Below, one piece after another: positions 42,491 to 55,399 of a DNA stretch of 64,000 bases. The number at the start of each line of letters is the position of its first letter. The first letter of the stretch is position 1. This stretch comes from Salvator merianae (taxonomy: Eukaryota; Chordata; Lepidosauria; Squamata; Teiidae): contig QVOM02000073.1 in the NCBI GenBank assembly GCA_003586115.2, positions 61,427,512 to 61,491,511 of the forward strand. The letters run 5' to 3'. A program made the translations under genes and the position numbers. A model generated the notes under the pieces. It ran no database searches. It was given only the letters and a program-made list of their open reading frames with translations, and was not told where the DNA came from.

Positions 42491-45479
42491 GTAGTTCAGC
42501 TAGTTCACATCTGACTTAATGTTTGTACAAATTGGCAACAGCATTCCTGAGTAGAGGTCTGTAGAAAAAACAAGACTGAACATTTTAAGTTCCATTGATT
42601 TCAAAGAACACAATTTAATCATTTATATAAATCACTCTGAGCATTTGGGAAAGATGGGTTATAATTCATTGACCTTTCAAAGAGAAATATTCATACGTGT
42701 TGTTTCCGGTCTCCATATGTAATAATGGACTAGATCAAGGCTGTTGATTTTTATTTCCTCCCCATTATCTTCTCATGCATGTTTCAAATGCAGGTATCAA
42801 GTGTACAGTCATGTTTCAATGTGCATGTGGAATAGGCTGCTCGCAAATGGCACACAAATGGAAACCACGCAGATTGAATGACACATTTCAATAAAACTTA
42901 GGGGTCCCTGCTCCAATCCAGTGGTCTGTCCCATTGCCTCCTTTTTCAGCAGTTTGATCACAAACAGCCCCTGAGTGACTGAGGTTCCTTCTACTGCCTC
43001 CTGCTTCATAGCTCTACTGCCCCTGCAGCAGCTGGCATGTGGTTCTCCCATCTTTTTTTTAATGATCGGATCACTGCAGGGTCAGCTTTCCCCTTCAGAT
43101 CACCCTCTGTCCCTCCTCTGTCCTCAAACCCATGAATGGAGATGCAGGTTCAGTAATAGTCCATACCAGCCACAGCTGCACCTCCTCTTCAGCCCGACAG
43201 CCTCTGGGATTTGGAACCAAACCAAGTTATAGTGGATCAGTGGGGATGCATAAAATGAGAAGAGTCCTAATTAACCAAATGCACAATAGCAAAACTGCAC
43301 TGATAGAAATAGCATCAATCAAGATGCGACTGTATACTGAAAAGTCAGCCCAATTACACATCATCAATTATTTTATTATTATATGTTCTATACTATATAG
43401 AGATAGCCTATTTAGGAACATACAATTACAAAATAATTGGTGATGTGGGGTTGGGCTCCGCATATCTCCAAAGTTGGTATTCCGAATTACTTCTGTATCC
43501 TTGCCAAGAAGACTGTATGGATGTACGTCTGGAGACTAGAATTACTGCAGGATAGGTTGCAATGACTTCCTGTTGCTAGTGATGACATTGCTGACCTTTT
43601 TATTCTGGACTGTAGCATTTTTAACTGTTGTCTGTTAATTGTGATGTTTCTTTTTTTTTTTTTTTTTAATTGTAGTGCATTCCGAGATCTTGGATGAAGG
43701 TTGAGACAGAAATGAAAATAAAGGAATAGGTTTTGCCAGCTTAAACTGTGCATATTTGCTTGGACCTTTACTGAATGCTACTTTGTCCATACAATTTGAT
43801 CTTATGTGTAAGCTGGAAACTGACATATTTAAAGCATATTTTATTTGCTTTAAAATGTTGGAGTTGTTTTTGCTTCATTCTGGCAACCTGATATTATTGC
43901 ATAAAGAATGGGCCTAAAGTACATTAAATAAATAGCAAAGCAACCTGGGCCTCAAGGTCTGTCAGGTGAGAGAGGTCTGGGTACAGCAGATCTCTTCCAC
44001 TCAAGTTTATTTCAAGAAGCGACATTTCTTGGTATACGTCACTTTCCTTAGCTGATGCCAGTATATTGTACACTGATGTAAGTTACCCCGAAAGTCTGTT
44101 CTCAGAGTGTGGAGGAGAGGGAGGAGGCATAGGATAAGACCTGCTGCATCAAAATCTCTTTATGTTTCAGCCTCACCAACAGACCTTGTGTACTTTACAT
44201 TGTCTAAAAATGGCTAAATTAAATGATATCCCATAGGAAACAGTCAGACAAACTTTTTAAAAAACAGGGTTGTTTTCTATACGGCCTTCTGAAAGAAGGT
44301 TGACTATAACATTACACCAATGTACGGGTGCATTCACACCCTATATTTAATCTGATTTCAGGTCATCCTCTATTCTCAGGGATCACACATCAAAATGCCT
44401 TTCAGTTTCTTCTCTGGACTATCCACCCCCAATTGAAACTCACTGTATTTGGATTATCCTAGCACTAAGACCAAAAGAACAAAACAAGGTGCACCTATCC
44501 CTCCAAAGCTGGGTTTCCCCTGCACTTTAGGACATGGGGAGACCAGGAAAGGCCACACAATGGCATCCCTAACAACTTCTTTGGAGGGGCAGAGGTGAAA
44601 CTTCTGCCTGGCTTTCTCCCAAGCACCTACAGATGCAAGGTGTGACAAGAAGGCCCACATTCCTCTTCCCCCTTGCAGTGGCAAACCTAAGGATCAGCTT
44701 CCCCTAGGAGGAAGCTCCCTCCCAGTCCATCAATGCTTGTCACTTGTTCAGATGTCTCTAAGCTGTACTTGGAGCATGACATCCAAGTGGGCGTGGGACT
44801 TCCCTGGGCATGCCAGGCAGGACTGCCAAAAGCTGTAGAAAACCTGCCAAACATCAGATACACCTGTTTTTCTTTTTGTTCAGTCTTTTCTATAGCTAGG
44901 TTAATTGGTCTGGCAATTTCTGTGGCCAGCCTGATTCCAGGCATAGGCATGCTGATTTCTGCCCTGCTTGGCTGCAACATGGAGGGCAGCCTGTGGGTTC
45001 TAAGGTCCACAGTCAGAGGGAACAACCGGAACTGGCCTGTGCAGCATGCCCTTGTCAACCCACTGTGAGTCACAATCTGGTTGTGCCGCCCTCGGAGCCA
45101 GCCTCACTTTGCCTTGCCCTGGGAAGGGTGTTCCGTTTCGAGTGAGTATTGGTGTGAACAGACCCCAAACGATCTCAGTTCCCATTCAGTCCTAAAATGG
45201 ACTATCATGTTGCAGTGTGATCAGGCCCTACCTGGCATTGTGGATTGCAATGTAACGACAGTGAAGGATGGGTTGGAATATTTGTAATCGTCTGCTTGAT
45301 TTAATTGGAACCATTTCTGTAGACTGCAGGAAGGGGGCACACCCTGGGACCATGGTTGGTGAGATGGGAAGGTATTGCAATTGGAGATGAGGAGGCGTTG
45401 GAACCAGTGAAGTGTCCACCCCCTTTCTTTTCACACACCAAGCTGGCTTCTAGGAATCCCTTGTGAGCCAATCACATAT
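42491..45479. other. Mostly unassigned sequence
   Basis: A T-run lies at 43649-43668. Frames at 44687-45073 (minus, 128 codons) and 44733-45068 (plus, 111 codons) overlap but have no domain. Inverted family A-like ends occur near 45152-45166 (GTGTGAACAGACCCC) and 45222-45238 (GCAGTGTGATCAGGCCC); the matching left ends are not seen. Confidence 0.35.
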
Positions 45480-45690
45480 GCTGCTCACCAGATGTGCAGG
45501 TAAGAGGGGCTATTATGGGAAATCTGCCATTGCTGCTAGATTTCCCATAATAGCACTCCAACATGCTTTTTTACCATTGCAATCTATGTTCGGTATGCCT
45601 TGGGTATGACTGGCATCCTCAATGTGGTGCTGAGAGGCTTGCAAACAAATTTTACCTTGCGTCTGGTGGCAGTCTAGGTAACAAAGGAAC
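45480..45690 (+). mobile_element. Family B MITE part with perfect 17-bp hairpin
   Basis: Arms 45509-45525 (GCTATTATGGGAAATCT) and 45538-45554 pair perfectly around a 12-nt loop, GCCATTGCTGCT. GCAGGTAAG precedes it as in the other copies. Stem core and loop match the copy at 7629. The end near 45680 (TCTGGTGGCAGTCTAGG) is uncertain. Confidence 0.55.
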
Positions 45691-46527
45691 AGAATTTGAA
45701 AGAGTTCTGGGCTGCTTTGGCTAAAGGTCTTGGAAGTTGCATTTCAAGAGATTCCGCAAAGAGCAACAAGGAATGCTGCAACAGTGAGGTAATCCTCTAT
45801 GTCTCTTTCTTGTTTTATATTTTTGTAGTTCCTTCCCTGCAAACAAAAGGGAAAAATAAAAATCCATACAAAAACTGTATGAAAAAACAAACAAATGCAT
45901 CTTTATTTTCAAAGCAGCAAATGGAAGTAGTTGGTTGGCTAAGAAAATAAGAAGAAAGTCATTTAAAAAAAAATCCATACATTTCTGACAAGTCACTTAT
46001 TATCTCTTATGTTCATGCTTATGGAGGGTGGGTCTGGACTCATAAGCTGTAGGAGCAGACCTATACTTGTTTGGTTAGCAATCTCACAAAATCTTGACAT
46101 GTCTCTAGAGCTAGCCTTGCCTCTTGCAATGGAATGAGGAAAGGCATTGATTTTCATCAGCTGCTGCCTGTAACAGGCTGCAAAATTTTGAGCTCCTGAC
46201 AGGTAAGAGGTGTGTTGTCTGAAGTGATGACGTGTCGGCCCTGCAGTGGCTATCATACAACTTGATAGCTGAAGAGAGTGCAAGGCTATGTGTGGAAAGA
46301 CTGGTGGGTGCAGGAAGACCCTTAACATGTCATGTACTGGATTCAGAGAAGCTTAACTGGCAGGCAAGTAGGTTAAATATGGTATTTCAAGCTAAGCAGG
46401 ATTCTCTATACACAGATTCTCTTTCTCAAAATTGTACCCATAGGGATTCCTGCTACCTGCTTTTGCCAACTTTGACTGCTAAAAGGAACCACACTCATTT
46501 TTGCTGAGCTGAGGGTGTAAACACTGG
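45691..46527. other. No recognisable feature
   Basis: Frames at 45696-46507 on both strands lack motifs. Confidence 0.4.
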
Positions 46528-46602
46528 AGCTGCAATCCTGTATCCAACTAAGCAGGAGTAAGTCCCACTGATCTTCTGAGTAGATCTGAAGAGATTGAAC
46601 TG
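46528..46602. mobile_element. Palindromic squamate-type repeat fragment
   Basis: CTGCAATCCTGTATCCAACTAAGCAGGAGTAAGTCCCACTGATC, then CTTCTGAGTAGATCTGAAGAG. CTGCAATCCTATAC and GAGTAAGTCCCATTGA are hallmarks of a very common lizard repeat whose halves are inverted copies. The class is unresolved; the right half is degraded. Confidence 0.5.
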
Positions 46603-47763
46603 TTTTTTGTTGTCCAGCTTGTTTTCTGCTTAAATCTACCAATGCACCATTTTAAATCTTAAACATTTGTCTCCACTTGCAAATTTAGCTCACAACTAAT
46701 TTAATCCCTTAGTCATAAAATTTTAACTCTCTTGAAATGGCAAGTGCCACTCTAGGGGAAGGCAGGATTTGGGTTGGAAATGCTCCATTGATAGACTGGG
46801 GTTAACAGATCCTTTATTTATTTGTTTCCTGGATAAAATCAATCCCTCAGTCTAAAGCTGTTACATCTCTTGTAGGAAAAATGTCATCTTCATCACCTGC
46901 CTTTCTAGTCAGTGTCCAAAATAGTTTATAAGCAGCACAGATTAAGCAGCATTGAACAAGTATATTGCAATATAATGATATAACAACAACAAAAAAAAAC
47001 CCAGAAAAAATGCAAGGCAGGGGGTCAGCTGCACAGGACCAAGGAGGGGTGGTCCTTGATACCCAACCAAAGCTGTTTGTCCAAATGGCTAAACCCGCTC
47101 AGGTCTTGTCCTCGGATGTCAATTCTCAACTTTCCTATGTGCTTCCCAATGGATACAGTTATCCATTTAACCATCCTAACAAAAACAGCATGTTAACGAA
47201 ACCATAAAACTACTGTACTTCAATCAAACATGATCAATATCAAGGCATTGGACACTCTCCAGCTTTATAGTGACTTTACCTTGAAAAGTCACTATTAACT
47301 TTTCAAAATGCATAAACTGTTTTTTTTGTTGAATGGAGCTATTTTTTTGTTTTGTTTTTGGAAAGCTATTGGACAGTATAGTTTTCCCATTCTGACACTA
47401 AGCAGCAAATTCTCATGCGGATACCAAATCTGCATGCTAAAGAAAGATTCCTGCATTAGTCACTATTCACCTCACATCATTGCTATTTCAGTCCAAGTGA
47501 TGAATCTGCACAACGCCAAGCCCTGTGGGACGTGCTCATCCATGAGCTGCAGATGGGCAGGATTCAGTGCCTTGCCCAGTAGATTTAGGAGCTTAAGGGG
47601 GTACACTGGAGCCAGCAGGGCAGGACTTGGGGATGGAGGTGTATAGTCCTATTCAGCAGAATGAGCAGAAAGTCCACCACTCCTTGAAGTAACCCACAGT
47701 TTAATATAAAGAGAAAAATGTCCGTCTGTTCACACAGTCACTAAGAAAATATAAACTCTACCT
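46603..47763. other. No recognisable feature
   Basis: AT-rich sequence with A-runs (46990) and T-runs (47320-47360); short frames only. Confidence 0.4.
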
Positions 47764-47835
47764 GGAGTGGCTGTAATTCAGTGGTAATGCAAGCAGCCTG
47801 GAAATCAGAGGGTTGCTGGTTCAATCCCTAGCCTC
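47764..47835 (+). mobile_element. tRNA-derived SINE head (Sauria-like)
   Basis: GGAGTGGCTGTAATTCAGTGGTAATGC holds a recognisable A box, and GGTTCAATCCC 50 bp on is a perfect B box. The form GGCTGTAGCTCAGTGGTAGAGC ... GGTTCAATCCC is the head of the squamate ACA/Sauria SINE. The anticodon region does not fold as a real tRNA gene. The tail is not evident. Confidence 0.6.
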
Positions 47836-48035
47836 TTACCATAGCAGTAATTAAGAAACAGCAATGACAAGAGAAACAGGAACGCTACAGCCAAGCATGA
47901 GCCTTGCCCAATATTTCTCCCTTTACAACAGCTCAGAACACTTGGCTCACATCCATGGTTAACTAACGTTCCGCGATTTAAGTCAGGTTGACCCTATAGC
48001 TGAACTGCATACACATTTACAAAGAAGAAAAGAAT

Positions 48036-48092
48036 CACCGTAGCCCAGTGGTTACAGGATTGCCAGTTCAATCCCCAGTGTCCCCCTAAATG
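48036..48092 (+). mobile_element. Second tRNA-derived SINE head, shortened
   Basis: CACCGTAGCCCAGTGGTTA resembles a degraded A box and CAGTTCAATCCCCAG is a B box. The spacing between them is about 20 bp shorter than in the copy at 47764, so an internal deletion is likely. It directly precedes the poly-T edge of the L1 fragment. Confidence 0.45.
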
Positions 48093-48752
48093 TTTTTTTT
48101 TTAAATTATTATTATTATTTTTCTTAAAACTTTTATTTGGAATACATTATATTACAGAGTAGGACCACACTTTAACTTATATTTTATAACAATATATACA
48201 TTTGTACAAAAGTTTACGTGCACTTCCAACCTTTTGGTTGCTTTTATTCTACCAGGCCCTTCTGTATTATTAAAAATGTTGTTTTCCCTGGGATATATTT
48301 AGAATCAATGTTAGAAAACACTTTAAATAATGGTTTCCATGTTGATTGACAGCTGTTTTTTTTATGATGCCTTACATATTTCATTTTTCTGTTATTATTT
48401 CATCCAATAACATTTCCCAAGTCTTAGTATACCATTTTCCAATGATAGCCTATCAGCATTTTTCCATTGCTAAGCCATTACAGTTTGTGAAACTGATGTT
48501 AGAAATTTGAGAAACTCTTTATTATCTATACTTTGATTACCTCTGCAAAATATTCTAGCATTGCTAACTCCATTGTCAATCTGTATTTCACCTTAAACGC
48601 TCTGTTTATTTCCTCTTCTATTTGTTTCCAAAATTCCTAACCCTGTCACAGAACCACCACATGTGTATATTATATCCTTTTTCTGGGTACTCTCTCCAGC
48701 ACTTTGTCGAAATATTTTTGTTGATCTTTGTTAATCTTACTGGTGTTAAATA
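48093..48752 (-). mobile_element. L1 LINE, ORF2 C-terminus and 3' UTR
   Basis: Minus-strand translation from 48752 gives WYLTPVRLTKINKN, STKCW, HMWWFCDRVRNF and, after a one-base frameshift near 48630, WKQIEEEINRAF. WYLTP.RL, KCW and H.WW.C..V..FW are the L1/Tx1-type ORF2 C-terminal blocks. The 3' UTR and A-rich tail (T-rich on the plus strand, 48093-48140) follow. It is 5' truncated, with several stops. Confidence 0.78.
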
Positions 48753-48895
48753 CCATTTATTTATTTTTATTTCTATCCTGCCTTACACCCGAAGGCCCCA
48801 GGGCGGGTCACAACATGTGTAAAAACAATAACAGATTAAACAGTATAAAACAAATTAAAACACTAAAAACAATCTACAAAAGTACAAAGTGCATA
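48753..48895 (-). mobile_element. L2 LINE 3' end
   Basis: TTATTTCTATCCTGCCTTACACCCGAAGGCCCCAGGGCGGGTCACAAC is the inverted L2 terminal sequence; further A-rich material (48820-48895) is L2 3' UTR. It touches the L1 fragment on the same strand. Confidence 0.7.
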
Positions 48896-51239
48896 TAACA
48901 TGGTTAAGCGCATCTCCTTTAATTTAAATTTTCTGTTCAATGTCCAGGCATTTCTGCTATTTTTATCTGTTCTTCGTCTTCTGGTGCTGCTTCTGAGTAC
49001 CAGCAAAATGGCATAGCTTGGTACATCAGTCCATGACCCATGCATTGTCTGCACATGGGCTGTGGGCTGGTATACCTGGGTAGAATGCTTTGTGGACTGC
49101 TTCTAAGCATTCCAAGCTAAGAGTGGACTACAGCACCATTTTTGAGCTACACCCCTCTCCAAAGTGGCCTCCTGGTCTATAGTGCAGATGAGGCGTTCTA
49201 GAAGAACTGCTGGGTCAGTCTGCTGCCCCAGTGCAGGCATGGCCTTAGTGGTTTCAGCTGACCTCTAGGCCTGTCAGCCAAAAGGGAGCAAGGTGATAGT
49301 GTTTTCAGAGTGGGTTATTGCAAACTAGAGCAAAACCTGTACCTTTTATAATTTTGTATCAACTGCTGGAGTCTATGGAAAAGCTAAGGGGTGAGATGTG
49401 GGCAAGAAACAATGCATATCTCTAGCTTGGGCCAGGACAAATAAGTAAATAACAATAAGTATCCAGATCTATGTCTGAATGCTTCTGCCTCCCAAAGAAT
49501 AAGCAGTTTTACCTGTGTTGCTTTTTGTCTAAACATGTGTGTATTCCATATCCACAATGAAAACTTGCTGGGTATAATGCTAATGGGATTTGCCTCTTGG
49601 TGCTTGAGTGTGTGATTGATTTGATGGATAACTCCTGGCAATTAGTTATGCAAAAGAAACACTGTTACCCCAACTATGCCCATTGGTACACCAAACATAA
49701 AACAGAGGCAGCAACAAGGAAATTAAAAAATGGGCAAGGAAATGACAAATGATCTCAGTCTTGCTCTTGGCTTTAGCTTTCCTGCTTCCACATTCTTTCC
49801 TCTGCTTCTGAAATCTCAGGCTTATGGCTTCTGCTCTCTTAGGCAGTCAAACTTTCATCCCTCAGAAAGGGCTGCTTTCTGTGGAGCTGACAACAAGAAA
49901 CAGAAAATATGGGAGCTTTTTCTACCAATCAGTTATGTATGCCACATTTTTAACCATAGTGGTTTGGCAAACTGATTTACCTGTGTTTTCCTTTTGTTTC
50001 CTTATGTTTTAATCTACAGAAGCCAGTCCCCACTTTTGCATTTCCATGACCTGCCTAGCTACATCGCAGGATGTCCTTGTTATACAGGAGCTTTGATGGG
50101 CAGCCAACATGCAGCTGCTATTTTTGGTAAGAGATATAAAACAACAATACGTCAGCTATATCCCCTTTCATGCCAGTAAGCCTGGTAGAGGGTGGCACTT
50201 CGTCAACACGCTCTGGCCGATTAAGCTGGAGCTTCTCACTGCTGCTGCCTGGGGCATGCTGACAATCACTGGTACCTCACATGTCACCATCAGATGCAGG
50301 TGCGGGCAGCCACTTCAGGTGTCTTGCCATGTATCGATGGAAAGTGGCTAGATACTGAAGGTGGCAGTGTCATTCCTCACACTTTGGCTTTCAGGTGCTT
50401 TTCCCGGGTTTGGGGGCATTAGATTCAGCGGAGGGAGAAATGGAGGCATGCCATTCTGGGGATTCAGGAAGAGTGCCTCTACCCCAGAATGGAGCGGCAA
50501 CCACTATGCTGATGTTAACTTAACAGGAAGAATGTTTTGCTAATACAGGAGACTCATCCTCTTCTCTTTTTGACTGTGGAGTCTTTATTTGATTATCTCC
50601 TAATTTCTGTCAGTGGCACAGATTTTGTGAGGTCCCACCCCTGGGTAAGCAGAATAATAGCTAAATAGATGCCATAATTTTGACTTCCCTGGTTTGTGTT
50701 TCTTCAGCACAATTAGCTAGGTATTGTTAGCACTTCAAAATATAATTTGAAGTATACTATTCTAACAAGACTTTATGTCTGCCACAAAACAATTTAAGCA
50801 GAATTTGCAAAACACATTTATGAGTGAACCATGAATAGCAGGGTCTTCACAACCCTCTTCTCCCACAGCGCATTCCTTGTGCTGGATGAATGCAGCATCT
50901 GCATGGATCTGCAGGCATTCAGCCACCTTGCTGCCTTAAGTGCTCCTTAAAGTACTTGAACAGAAGAGTAGTAGGAAGAACTCTGACAGCTCTTCCTATT
51001 GTTCCCATTGGCAGCCCTGCCACCACCCTGCCACTGCCACTCAAGGAGACATACCCATGGGGCCATTTTCTCTGTTCCAGGATCCCCTCCCCCATCTGTC
51101 AGCACTGCACTTCGATGTTACTGTGGGGGGACAAGGGGCAGCTTGTGAATAGCATGCTGCTGCTTTAGGATTGCACCGCAAGTGTAGTGCTCATTTTAAT
51201 ATGTAAGGAGAAAAGCATTATGCTTTTAGCACCCTTCCC
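48896..51239. other. No recognisable feature
   Basis: Mixed composition. The motif GGATGAATGCAGCATCTGCATGGATC at 50883 recurs near 35307, suggesting an unnamed repeat at 50830-51180. Frames of 60-92 codons are unsupported. Confidence 0.4.
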
Positions 51240-53689
51240 TCTGCCATGTGAATGTTGCTTTAGCAATTCCTGCTTTTTGAAGCCACGCTACTCCTATTAT
51301 CGTGCTCATGTATGATATTAAACTTGGCTGTGAAGCTCTTGTTTACGATTTTATCTTTTTCTTTCTGCAGTAGTATTTCTGCCAGTAAACATGTCCAAGA
51401 ACAGACTTTTTTTTCTTGTTCCAGGATTTTTTCCAAGTACCATACATTAGAGCAGTCTATTTTAAATGAAAAACATAGCACACTCTTGTGAATGCATTGA
51501 TTCCAGCGTTTATAGCTTGCTTGCCTTAGAAACAACTTTTGCTGATTTCCCCCAAAACCTTTGCAACTTTTTTTTGGCACATATCAACCTGTACAAATAT
51601 TAATTGGAGAGCCCCATTCAGAATATGAGAAACTTGGATGGGTTTTCCCTAGATTATAAATATTTCTTTTTAGAAGGAAATACGGAAGTTATGTTTGTAA
51701 TAAAGTTAAGTATCTTGGCTCTCAGGGATAGGGCAAAAGGAAATTTTAAAATGTTTTAAAAGCAATAGCTTTGGCAATTTTGCATTTAGAACAATTTGTG
51801 AATTTAAATGGTAGTTTTAAAAATGGTACTTTTTCTTTTAGAATCAAATAAAAATATGTACAGTGTATTGAAGGCAGTCTGCTCCAATATTCCTCACCCT
51901 CTTCCCCAGAAAAAGAGCTTTCTAATACAGAGAATGGATTCATAATGTTAAATTTCAGGAAAGATTATAAATGATGCACAAAGACGTGCAAATCTTGAAA
52001 GAGAGAAATGCATTCCTTGTGGCTGCAGAATGTTGTCAGACTCATATCTCATTCCAGCGAGCACAGGAGGCAAGCAGAAATGGCTATACACAGCTTTCAA
52101 CATCCATATCTCAGCGCATGCTGTTATCTAGTGCTTATAAAAACAGTGCCTTTGATAAGTTTTGATTAAAGATCATGGCAGTGATAGTCCCAAAAAGGAA
52201 CTTAACCCAAACTCCCTTAATTTCAAACCTAAGACTGTAATGGGAAGAGATAGCCCTACTGCCAATATTCAAACTTAGACGGAAGCAGCAAAATGCTCCA
52301 GAAATGCCAGTAACCACCAAAAGCTCTGTTCAAATGCATTTCCTTTGTTTGACTTGTAATATCAGCATTTGTATCTTAGATGGACTGCCAAAGAATTAAA
52401 CCCAGTGCTTGCAGGTGCAAAAATGCTGCAAAATGAAGACACAGGCCTTCTTTCTTCCACAGAAGAATGCATAGTCTGCAGAGAGCTAATGACAGACCAC
52501 CTTTTTGCTATGAACTATGGACAGATAGATGGATTGATGTACCTATATTTTGCAGGACTTGTTTCTGCAGCAAACTTTCTTCTTTCAGCTTACACGCAGT
52601 CCCATGGAATTATGGTGTGGCATAATCCTGTAGACTGATTTACGGTTTTCGTAATTTGCTTAAGAATAGTAATCTTAATTGTTTGGGGCATTTTTGATAC
52701 TTTTGTTGGGATCTCATGACTTGTTCTTCAAGCTTGGAAATCTAGCAAGTTGGCTCAGCCATGAACTTGAAGGACATCCATGTTTTGGGATCTGGAGTTC
52801 ATCAAAGCTGAGAAGTTAGTTGAAGTTTGGCACCATCAATATGGGCACCTTATGGCTCCCAAACACCAAGAGGGCAGGGTGTTCAAATACGTGGGTGTCC
52901 AGGAGCCTGAGTGTCTAGATGCTCCTGCCACCTACCAGCCCATGAGCCATTCCACCCCCCAGACTAAAGCAACCTGCTGTTAATGCAATTGGAATAATCC
53001 ATCAGGGGGATTAATCTCCCCCCACTCATGTGGTTGCACAGAGGGGCGAGGAGATGACTCAGTGGGCTCAATCATGCCCAGAATTGCTGCTGTGGAAGGT
53101 GCCATTATGACAGGATTCTAACTGCTGCAAATGGAAATTCTGTTCCCACCAGGGTACTTGGAGCTGCAACCAGGTCCACCCCTTCAGTCACTCCCATGGC
53201 AGCTCTCAACCTTCTGCACCACATCCCACCCCTTTTCAGGGCCATATGGATGAAACCTTTGAGTTCCAATCAAACAAATTTACCAAAATTCAGTTTAAAT
53301 TGGACTAACGTCAAAATTCTCATCCATATTTTAGTGGCTGTTGAAAGAAATCTGTGGGAAGAAAATGAACAAAACAGAGAGCAGAAGACATACATATCAC
53401 TTTCTCTAGTTGGTATGAATATGTGTAAACTTCTGCTCCCATTTTTCTACTGTATTCCCTAAACTGTGTCTTTTTCCTTAATAAATTTAATTCTAACTTG
53501 TGTGCTGCTTACAGTGAACGTCTGCCTTGCTTATAAAAAGAGAAGCTAAAGAACAGATTATCCCAACACAGCACAGAAAGGATATTGGACAAACATTAAA
53601 TTTAAATTACCTCGTAATATAACACTGAATTGCTGTGAAATACCAGAAATGGCACTGCCCCCCCCCCAAGTATTAAACCAGTTTCAGTT

Positions 53690-53850
53690 CACCTTCAGAA
53701 TGAAAGAACACATCAGCAATATTCACAATATTTAACCAACTGTGGATTTTCTGAATTATATAATGTTGAAAGAAAACAGCTTTCACTTTGCTGATGTATT
53801 TTCTCACTCTAAAAGTAGACCGAAACTGATTAAAACTTAGGTGTGACCAT
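53690..53850 (+). repeat. Old low-copy repeat, copy 1
   Basis: TTCTGAATTATATAATGTTGA, GAAAACAGCTTTCACTTTGCTGATGTATT, then CTGATTAAAACTTAGGTGTGAC match 54660-54775 with about one change in six. TTTCTGAATTATATAATG and TGCTGATGTATTTTCTC are the best blocks. The class is unknown. Confidence 0.6.
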
Positions 53851-54587
53851 CAGCTATTTTTTGGAAAATTCCAGATTTTGCCAAATTATGGAACCCAGGA
53901 ACAAATGCCACAGTTCAATACGTAACATTCTGTCCTTCACTGCCCAATGGGACAATGTTACAGCAGAAATTCAGTGTACAACAGAAACTCAGCAGTGAAT
54001 TCTTAAACGACTTTTTTCTAAAGATGCATTTACTGGTTTGTATGGTTGTTGTCCCCCCCCCCACCCCAGTTTAGGGAGAAAAAAATTAAGCCATCGTTTT
54101 GCAAAGATTAGATGGAGTACAAAAGAAGTGCCTTTCTCTGCTGGTTAAAGAGCCCACTCTTTGGCCCATAAATCTAGCCAGAGTGAATTCTGTTTATTCT
54201 GTTTACTGCAATTACCTAACCTGTACGCCTGTGCATAAATCACTGGGAGCCATGATTTATGAGCAAACACATTCACCTCAGATAATGTGCACAATGTCCC
54301 CACACAGAAAGCTTTTATAGAAGCTATTTTCCTCTGGAAAACAAGGAGAAGAGAAGAATAATGAACAATGTTCTGCTTTTCTCTGTCCTGTTACTGTCTC
54401 TTAATAGCTCAGCATCAGAACCAAGTAAGCTATTTAGGAAGCAGAGGAACCACATCCCGGCTACTTGTAAATCTTAATGGATAATTCACAAGATGGAGAT
54501 GGTTTTAAGCCTCCATTGTATGGATAATTTGATTGTGAAGTGTGAACTTTAATTCCCCATTTCATAGCATCAGAGGGCCCAGTCACA

Positions 54588-54775
54588 TCTAAGTTTTAAT
54601 CCAGCTTCAGCCCAACACATCAGCAAAATGATTAATCATTTTCTTTCCACATTATTTAACCCAAAGGTGGATCTTCTGAGTTAGATAATGTTGAGAGAAA
54701 ACATCTTATTACTTCACTGATGTGTTCTCTCTGAAAGCAGACCAAAGCTGGATTAAAACTTAGATGTGACTGAAC
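54588..54775 (+). repeat. Old low-copy repeat, copy 2
   Basis: It begins CATCTAAGTTTTAATCCAGCTTCAG and ends CTGGATTAAAACTTAGATG, so it is bounded by imperfect inverted repeats of about 20 bp and is itself a candidate MITE. The interior matches copy 1 at 53690-53850. GTCACATCTAAG and CTTAGATGTGAC are exact inverted ends of 12 bp. Confidence 0.65.
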
Positions 54776-55399
54776 CCAGAGACAAATCTAGGCCCAGGTG
54801 ATGGAACCTCACATTCTCTTGGAAAATAGTTCCAAAGCTGGATTTGCAAAGTAAGTATATGTTGTGAAGCCAAGAGCATTTTAAGGGAAACACTGGGAAC
54901 TGGGTTAGGAGATGCTTAACTTTTCTTGCCTGCTGTTCTTTGCATATCCCTCTAGCTGCGACTGAGCAAGTTACCATTCTTAAGCAGCCTCTGTGTGGCA
55001 GCAAAATTATGGCATCAGGGGGGCAGGAATGTGGGCCTCTCCCAGAGATAGGTGACATGTTGTTTGCCCACCCCTCGCCTTCAGAAACACCCTTGGGAAC
55101 AGAAGTGGGACCATTTAGCAAAGTGCAGGAAATAGTCCCAGGAGTGGATCATTTTTTGCAATTTGGTAAGTGGCTTCAGGCAGATGGTGCAACAGCTAGC
55201 ACACTTGTACCCACTGTTGTCTATTTACACAATGGTGGCATGGACAGTGTGAGTGGAAAGAGTCATCACTTCTGTGAACCACTTTTTAAAAAAAAATATT
55301 AAAGGTAGGCGAATTTTCTTGGGAAATAGTGTTTCAAAAAGCAGCAGGAGGGAACTGAACCATGTAAAGATACTCAGTAATAAACATCAAACCCAAATA

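Larger units (their letters stand above)
51240..55399. other. Long apparently single-copy stretch
   Basis: Four kilobases almost free of recognisable transposons, in contrast with the rest of the window. The segments 51250-51560, 52000-52640 and 54100-54370 have complex composition and could be conserved non-coding DNA. Frames such as 51260-51580 (minus, 106 codons), 52369-52638 (89 codons) and 54940-55302 (120 codons) show no domain. A paired AGTTTAGATGTGAC... pattern occurs at 53690-53850 and 54600-54775 (shared TGTGGATTTTCTGAATTATATAATGTTGA-like and CTGATTAAAACTTAG blocks), so an old two-copy repeat is present. Confidence 0.35.

Noticed and set aside
44687..45073. Overlapping 128- and 111-codon frames on opposite strands
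   Set aside because: No recognisable domain; overlap on both strands and nearby inverted family A-like ends point to repeat DNA.
47764..48092. tRNA genes suggested by A and B boxes
   Set aside because: The sequences do not fold into a cloverleaf with a paired acceptor stem; they fit SINE heads better.
54940..55302. 120-codon frame as a candidate exon
   Set aside because: No recognised domain and the end runs into an A-run; I could not identify supporting splice sites.
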